This document shows positions 13,501 through 16,345 of a stretch of DNA of 16,345 bases, piece after piece. Source of the DNA: CAYMTT01 sp964393465 (GTDB lineage: Bacteria; Patescibacteriota; Minisyncoccia; Minisyncoccales; MHMH01); assembly GCA_964393465.1 (NCBI GenBank), contig CAYMTT010000016.1:1-16345 (forward strand), in the 5' to 3' direction. Within the stretch, counting starts at the first letter, position 1; every line of letters begins with the position of its first letter. Below the pieces are notes generated by a model. The model saw nothing but the letters and a program-made list of their open reading frames with translations, did no database searches and had not been told where the DNA came from. The translations under genes were made by a program, and so were the position numbers.

Positions 13501-14895
13501 CCGGTTGCAGAAATCTGCGACAACGGCTTGGATGACGACTGCGACGGCTACGTTGACGAGCAGGATTCCGACTGCCAGCCCGCTCCCGAATGCATATATC
13601 CCGCTACCACCACTTGTTCGGTGGCGGGGCAGCAGGGAATATGCGCTGCGGGGATTATGCCTTGCACCGAGGAAGGATTCTGGGGCGAATGCCAGCAGGT
13701 TAACTTTCCCAGCATTGAGATCTGCGACGACGGAATCGACAACGATTGCGACGGCACAGTCGATACGGACTGCTGCGGAAACGGAACTTTGGACGATGGA
13801 GAAGAATGCGACAGGGGATCCGAAAACGGCCAGACCTGCAGTCCTCCTTGCAGCAGCAGCTGCAAATACTGCAGTTCAGACTGTCAGCTCATTGTCAAGA
13901 AAGGGCCCGCTTGCGGCGGCGGAGGAGTTATCAATCCTCCACCTGTCACATACACCGATCTCTGTCCCAATATGGACGGAGTCCAGGAGGAAATTCCTCA
14001 AGGGTACCGCCTCCAAGACGGTGATTGCGTTCCTTTCCAGTGTTCCGACGGTGAGGACAACGACGGCGACGGCTTGGTTGATATGGAAGATCCCGGATGC
14101 GACAGTCCTCAGGACGATGATGAATCCGGCATATTCCAGTGTTCCGACGGTGAGGACAACGACGGCGACGGCTTGGTTGACATGGAAGATCCCGGATGCG
14201 ACAGTCCTCAGGACAACGACGAATCCGGCGAGGTATTAGGTGAAACCTGCGGAATATATCTCGAGGACTTCATAAAGTTGGGAGCCGATAACGACCCCGA
14301 AGAGGTCGAAAAGCTCCAGACTTTCTTGAACGACCACATGGGCGAAAACCTCGAGGTCACCGGAGTTTACGACACCGAAACCTATGAAGCCGTCAAAAGG
14401 TTCCAGGTAGAGTACTGGGAACAGGTTTTGCAGCCATGGGTGCCTCACGGCCTCCCGACCGCAAAAACCCCGACCGGCTACGTCTACAAGACCACCAAGC
14501 GCTGGATCAACATGATCATGTGCCCTGAACTGGGCATTGGAATGCCAGATCTTTCAAGCCAAGGCGAGGTATTAGGTGAAACCTGCGGAATATATCTCGA
14601 GGACTTCATAAAGTTGGGAGCCGATAACGACCCCGAAGAGGTCGAAAAGCTCCAGACTTTCTTGAACGACCACATGGGCGAAAACCTCGAGGTCACCGGA
14701 GTTTACGACACCGAAACCTATGAAGCCGTCAAAAGGTTCCAGGTAGAGTACTGGGAACAGGTTTTGCAGCCATGGGTGCCTCACGGCCTCCCGACCGCAA
14801 AAACCCCGACCGGCTACGTCTACAAGACCACCAAGCGCTGGATCAACATTTTGATGTGCTCTTTACTTGAAATCCCGATGCCCGACCTGCCTTAA
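10597..14895 (+). CDS. Large secreted VWA protein with MopE-type repeats and two C-terminal PG-binding-like modules
   Basis: A 1432-aa exported protein. A signal peptide of about 38 residues ends at AQA. The VWA domain (about 156-350) has a complete MIDAS: DSSGS (161-165), T228 and D255 in SDGEPN. A prealbumin-like domain follows (about 352-453). Cys-rich stretches at 455-767 and 928-1105 carry seven D-x-D-C-D-G-x-V-D loops of the MopE metal-binding type, a DUF4215-like Cys-rich segment (CGNG ... EECDRG) and a separate ~160-aa domain (769-927) between them. Two 33-aa repeats with DNDGDGLVD follow (from 1147). The C-terminus is two 112-aa-period modules (1212 and 1324 onward), each with a peptidoglycan-binding-type core (EEVEKLQTFLN ... 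VTGVYDTETYEAVKRFQ). No LPXTG motif or C-terminal membrane helix is seen, so wall binding through the last modules is likely. Ligand binding or host adhesion is inference. The gene is probably monocistronic. Confidence 0.9.
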   Translation: MQKLPFNRSKKVGKSLLSVVLTLAFSAFIIPAGDAQAQYSYGYYGDGISITINDNADITHSLDVVLTLEYDSWGEPDEMRFANTSGSCPDSDSSRWSEWESYSSSKNWTLSFGESGVRKVCVEIKDGGSKDKDYDTINYVYSVQNPALDQSCGLDIALVMDSSGSIDRGELRQMKDAFIGFVDVFLPDTPTQFSVVDFDTSATLLRNFTGDQSLIESAINTPTSRGATNWEAGLLEAQGSFDPRPNPNLVVFASDGEPNKYGDNQGPGNGLDPAALNAAIEVANGIKASGTRIITLGIGGGGGPFFWGGYDEINSDSLIAISSQDAYYEVDGFDDLAQTLSNLASQLCGGTITARKVIDQDGNIQTVDDQTPGADWNFQVAGVQKTTDQQGYTDPLEVKSENEPFTVSETQQEGYSLISASCQGSSENNGVLSGNTISGIAVSNNDVVSCTFYNSLVPECTPGQTEQCNTGQPGVCEAGTKTCGQNGFWGECLQNTPASSEICDALDNDCDGQVDEGELWSNKGQQCSVGVGICQAQGTFVCDAQNPSGPTVCSAVAGQPQEEVCNNLDDDCDGLVDEDLTRQTFCGLGVCSGNTGFETCTAGVWGDNTCDPFEGASDEVCDGLLDEDCDGTVDEGCDCINGQTQSCGESDQGECSFGTKTCVDGVWGECLGAVNPVAEICDALDNDCDGQVDEGELWSNKGQQCSVGVGICQAQGTFVCDAQNPSGPTVCSAVAGEPQQEVCDNGLDDDCDGLVDLDDPDCDLGPLTIRAEKIVCQSEADLPNWGDDSGPSAIDEGTASDYLADNPSCSLASDWSFQWGYHGQVSSPQGTDLGSGGAGWHDFLYPTGDSSPAVAEISDLQGVSTVWVKENLKEGYIPFAGPAQNQNNVSAEMYCHTDIYNFDNYDRIDGAQLEQTYYCLAFNAPEFVPECEPGQTEDCSVDALGLCAFGTRTCTQQGIWGECQQTYQPVAEICDNGLDDDCDGYVDEQDSDCQPAPECIYPATTTCSVAGQQGICAAGIMPCTEEGFWGECQQVNFPSIEICDDGIDNDCDGTVDTDCCGNGTLDDGEECDRGSENGQTCSPPCSSSCKYCSSDCQLIVKKGPACGGGGVINPPPVTYTDLCPNMDGVQEEIPQGYRLQDGDCVPFQCSDGEDNDGDGLVDMEDPGCDSPQDDDESGIFQCSDGEDNDGDGLVDMEDPGCDSPQDNDESGEVLGETCGIYLEDFIKLGADNDPEEVEKLQTFLNDHMGENLEVTGVYDTETYEAVKRFQVEYWEQVLQPWVPHGLPTAKTPTGYVYKTTKRWINMIMCPELGIGMPDLSSQGEVLGETCGIYLEDFIKLGADNDPEEVEKLQTFLNDHMGENLEVTGVYDTETYEAVKRFQVEYWEQVLQPWVPHGLPTAKTPTGYVYKTTKRWINILMCSLLEIPMPDLP
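12097..12803 (+). repeat. Two 173-bp near-identical repeats in the MopE region
   Basis: 12097-12269 and 12631-12803 are direct copies 534 bp apart that differ at about four positions, all synonymous-looking third-base changes. They encode the same ~57-aa block beginning EICDALDNDCDG and containing SVGVGICQAQGTF. This indicates segmental duplication inside the gene. Confidence 0.85.
14035..14232 (+). repeat. Tandem 99-bp repeat encoding DNDGDG metal-binding-like units
   Basis: Two adjacent copies (14035-14133 and 14134-14232) encode the 33-aa unit FQCSDGEDNDGDGLVDMEDPG and what follows. Each carries the DNDGDGxxD pattern of calcium-binding loops. Differences are few and lie mainly at the end of the unit. 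Confidence 0.88.
14227..14849 (+). repeat. Perfect 287-bp direct repeat of the PG-binding-like module
   Basis: 14227-14513 and 14563-14849 are identical by eye over 287 bp, with a 336-bp (112-codon) period. The module ends beyond the identity also match loosely (MCPELGIGMPDL versus MCSLLEIPMPDL), so the units are older than the identical part. This points to recent gene conversion or replacement. Such a repeat can also mislead short-read assembly. Confidence 0.9.
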
Positions 14896-14917
14896 TTTCC
14901 GGAAAAGCAGATTGACG

Positions 14918-14951
14918 ACAGCACCCCTCCCCTGAGGGGTGTTGTTTTTTT
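14918..14951 (+). terminator. Intrinsic terminator of the VWA gene
   Basis: A 12-bp stem (14918-14929 with 14934-14945, one G-T) with loop CCCT and a T-tract to 14951, 22 bases after the stop codon. Its 3' part overlaps the -35 of the next promoter. Confidence 0.9.
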
Positions 14952-14970
14952 GCCTTTTTTGTGGTATAAT
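14942..14970 (+). promoter_or_regulatory. Leaderless-type promoter of the CAP-domain gene
   Basis: TTGTTT (14942-14947), a 17-bp spacer and consensus TATAAT (14965-14970) with an extended TGG just upstream. Six bases separate the -10 from the ATG at 14977, so the transcript should begin at the start codon. There is no Shine-Dalgarno. Confidence 0.78.
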
Positions 14971-14976
14971 AAAAAC

Positions 14977-15900
14977 ATGAAAGGGAAGATTTTCAAATAT
15001 TTCATTCCCAACGAGGGCAACGACTACAAGCCCTACTTTTTCAGGGGAAAAAGCGTCTTCTTTTTGGTTTTGATGATCCTCTTGTTTTTCTTTTTCTCCT
15101 TGTCCCAGTACCTGTTTATAAAAAACACCAATCTGGCTGCGGTTATTTCTTCTGTTTTGGTGGATTTGGCAAACGAAGACCGCCAGGAGAACGATCTTCC
15201 TCCCTTGGCTTTGGACCCTTTGCTTACCGAAGCGGCCAAGCAGAAAGCCGAGCACATGGCCTCTCAAGGGTATTTCGCCCATACCAGCCCCGACGGGGTC
15301 GCGCCCTGGCATTGGTTTAAGGAAGCGGGATACGATTTTATTTACGCCGGAGAGAATTTGGCCGTTAACTTTTCAGATTCCTACGACGTGGAAAGAGCCT
15401 GGATGGAATCTCAATCCCACAGAGACAATATTTTAAACTCAAACTTCACAGAGATAGGGATAGCTACGGCCAAAGGGGAATACAAGGGCAGGAAAACCAT
15501 TTTCGTGGTTCAGATGTTCGGAAAGCCCATTCCCAAGGCTTTAACAGAAATACCTCCCGCCCGGGAGGAGCCGGAACTCCAAGAGATTTCCCAAGACGAG
15601 ACTTTCGCCGCCGTCAAAGACAAAGCCCATGAAGATCTTCCTTCACAGGAGGTTCAAATTGGAGGCATGTCTTACGCTTCCGTAATCGAAGAGTTTACCG
15701 TTTCTCCCAAAAGAATGCTTTATTACTCATATATAATCATAGGGTTTGTAGTGGTTATTACCCTGGGATTTTTGGTGTTCATCAAAAAGAACGTCCAGTA
15801 TCCCTTGAACATAATTTACGCTTTGTTCGTAGTCGCCTTGATGGTAGGACTTTTGTATTTGCACGACGCCTATTTGATGCCCGATGTTATGGTAATTTAA
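14977..15900 (+). CDS. CAP-domain (SCP/PR1-type) membrane protein
   Basis: A 307-aa protein. A short cytoplasmic N-terminus leads into a transmembrane helix at about 27-48, then a CAP domain at about 58-180 outside the membrane. CAP landmarks are YFAHTSPDG with H102, AGENLA with E126, the SHRDNIL motif with H148 following AWMES, and the closing FVVQMFG strand. An acidic, Pro-containing linker (about 185-240) leads to two more helices (about 248-268 and 276-296). Bacterial CAP proteins are secreted and of mostly unknown activity. The two C-terminal helices are an unusual addition. I chose ATG 14977 over 14950 because the promoter's predicted start coincides with 14977 and the upstream ATG lies ahead of the -10. 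Confidence 0.87.
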   Translation: MKGKIFKYFIPNEGNDYKPYFFRGKSVFFLVLMILLFFFFSLSQYLFIKNTNLAAVISSVLVDLANEDRQENDLPPLALDPLLTEAAKQKAEHMASQGYFAHTSPDGVAPWHWFKEAGYDFIYAGENLAVNFSDSYDVERAWMESQSHRDNILNSNFTEIGIATAKGEYKGRKTIFVVQMFGKPIPKALTEIPPAREEPELQEISQDETFAAVKDKAHEDLPSQEVQIGGMSYASVIEEFTVSPKRMLYYSYIIIGFVVVITLGFLVFIKKNVQYPLNIIYALFVVALMVGLLYLHDAYLMPDVMVI

Positions 15901-15920
15901 AAAAGAAGGCCCTCTTTTTT
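15899..15920 (+). terminator. Possible AT-rich terminator after the CAP gene
   Basis: AAAAAAGA (15899-15906) pairs with TCTTTTTT (15913-15920) around loop AGGCCC. The stem has one G-C pair, so it is weak; it could act in both directions. Confidence 0.4.
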
Positions 15921-15925
15921 CTTAT

Positions 15926-15952
15926 TTGACCGATTGAAATGATTGGTATAAA
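15926..15952 (+). promoter_or_regulatory. Promoter of the last small gene
   Basis: TATAAA (15947-15952) with an extended TGG directly upstream (15944-15946). TTGACC at 15926-15931 is a good -35 hexamer but leaves only a 15-bp spacer. Transcription would start near 15959, giving a leader of about 34 nt that carries a Shine-Dalgarno. Confidence 0.58.
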
Positions 15953-15992
15953 TTGTAAATTGGCAACTTGAAAATTCAAAAAGGAGGCGTTA

Positions 15993-16235
15993 ATGAGACA
16001 GTTGACCTGGAAAGAAGTTCTGACAAGGCCTTTTGTTATAATGTTCTTTGTGGGCGTTGCCTGGTATGTGCTGTTTGCTTTCAATCGAGGAGTTCTATTC
16101 TCCTACCCGATTGCGTTTTTGCTTCCCGCCTTAGCCTTGGCGTTAATCTATACGGTTAAAAACACCGAAGTGAAATGCATGCAATGCGGCGAAATAATGA
16201 GTAAACACGATGCGCCTTACCATAAATGCCGGTAA
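15993..16235 (+). CDS. 80-aa membrane protein with C-terminal Cys/His knuckle
   Basis: A short protein of unknown function. Two transmembrane helices (about 13-30 and 35-54) are followed by a compact cytoplasmic-looking tail with C62, C65, H72, H77 and C79 (CMQCGE ... YHKC), which fits a small zinc-binding knuckle. The start is well defined: AAGGAGG (15981-15987) lies five bases before the ATG and a promoter with an extended -10 lies further upstream. It is probably a single-gene transcript, separated from the CAP gene by a weak terminator. It could be an envelope-associated metal-binding or adaptor protein, which is a guess from topology only. Confidence 0.75.
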   Translation: MRQLTWKEVLTRPFVIMFFVGVAWYVLFAFNRGVLFSYPIAFLLPALALALIYTVKNTEVKCMQCGEIMSKHDAPYHKCR

Positions 16236-16241
16236 TTTTTA

Positions 16242-16345
16242 AAAGCGTTCTTAAAAGAGCGCTTTCCATTGGCTTTGTCAATAGTCCATTGTTCGCGGCT
16301 TGCAGCCCGAATATTTTTTCTCTCAAAGAGGGGTTCAAAAACCCC
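16242..16345. other. Two hairpins in the final intergenic stretch
   Basis: 16242-16252 and 16255-16265 form an 11-bp stem (AAAGCGTTCTT against AAGAGCGCTTT, one G-T) with the middle opening as a loop; it lies seven bases after the last stop, but no T-tract follows. At the very end, GGGGTT (16330-16335) and AACCCC (16340-16345) pair around CAAA and may be the stem of a terminator cut by the window edge. I see no gene between them. Confidence 0.4.

Noticed and set aside
13319..14239. A 306-codon open frame on the + strand in another frame of the VWA gene
   Set aside because: It is rich in Thr/Ala/Ser from frame-shifted repeats, has no domain or start signal, and lies wholly within the well-supported gene.
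16156..16338. A 60-codon minus-strand open frame at the window end
   Set aside because: It overlaps the well-supported + strand gene end and the hairpin, and shows no start signal or recognisable domain.

Overview
The window looks like a chromosomal segment from a small-genome, uncultivated bacterium of the Candidate Phyla Radiation (Patescibacteria), most likely Parcubacteria-like. The reasons are the mix of proteins (short membrane-anchored proteins with Pro/Glu linkers, a CAP-domain protein with extra membrane helices, a DUF4015-type putative glycoside hydrolase, a secreted VWA/MopE-repeat protein ending in peptidoglycan-binding-like modules), several promoters that place the start codon at or near the transcription start, and a short division/cell-wall cluster. 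TGA is used as a stop, so the Gracilibacteria-type recoding is not in use. The placement is inference, not a database result. All recognised genes lie on the + strand.

Layout. (1) 1-1083: an AT-rich, accessory-looking stretch with one anchored exported protein (162-869), GC-rich palindromes, a pair of 12-bp inverted repeats and an intrinsic terminator. (2) 1103-5250: a three-gene operon with a leaderless-type promoter: a 127-aa membrane protein, a membrane-anchored Clp/Hsp100-like double AAA+ ATPase with a degenerate first ATPase ring, and an anchored DUF4015-type putative glycoside hydrolase, closed by a terminator. (3) 5274-9783: a shortened dcw operon, mraZ-rsmH-FtsL-like-ftsI-MurF-like, with a good sigma70 promoter, a three-repeat MraZ operator and two perfect DnaA-box 9-mers upstream of mraZ. 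(4) 9790-9906: tRNA-Glu(CTC) with its own promoter. (5) 9986-10351: a small zinc-ribbon protein with a strong Shine-Dalgarno and a terminator. (6) 10364-14951: a strong promoter, a structured leader of about 200 nt, and a 1432-aa secreted VWA/Cys-rich/Ca-binding-type repeat protein ending in two nearly identical peptidoglycan-binding-like modules. (7) 14942-16235: a CAP-domain membrane protein from a leaderless promoter, then an 80-aa membrane protein with a Cys/His tail. The last 110 bases hold two hairpins and no gene that I can support.

How the genes work together. Most of the window concerns the cell envelope: septal peptidoglycan synthesis and its control (mraZ operon), a membrane-tethered unfoldase-type ATPase next to a putative wall or polysaccharide hydrolase, and large exported proteins that may coat the cell or contact a host. 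The most distinctive points are the anchored Clp-like ATPase with a probably dead D1, the overlap of MraZ-box and DnaA-box sequences in the mraZ control region, the tandem modules of the VWA protein, and the leader of the VWA gene with competing hairpins.
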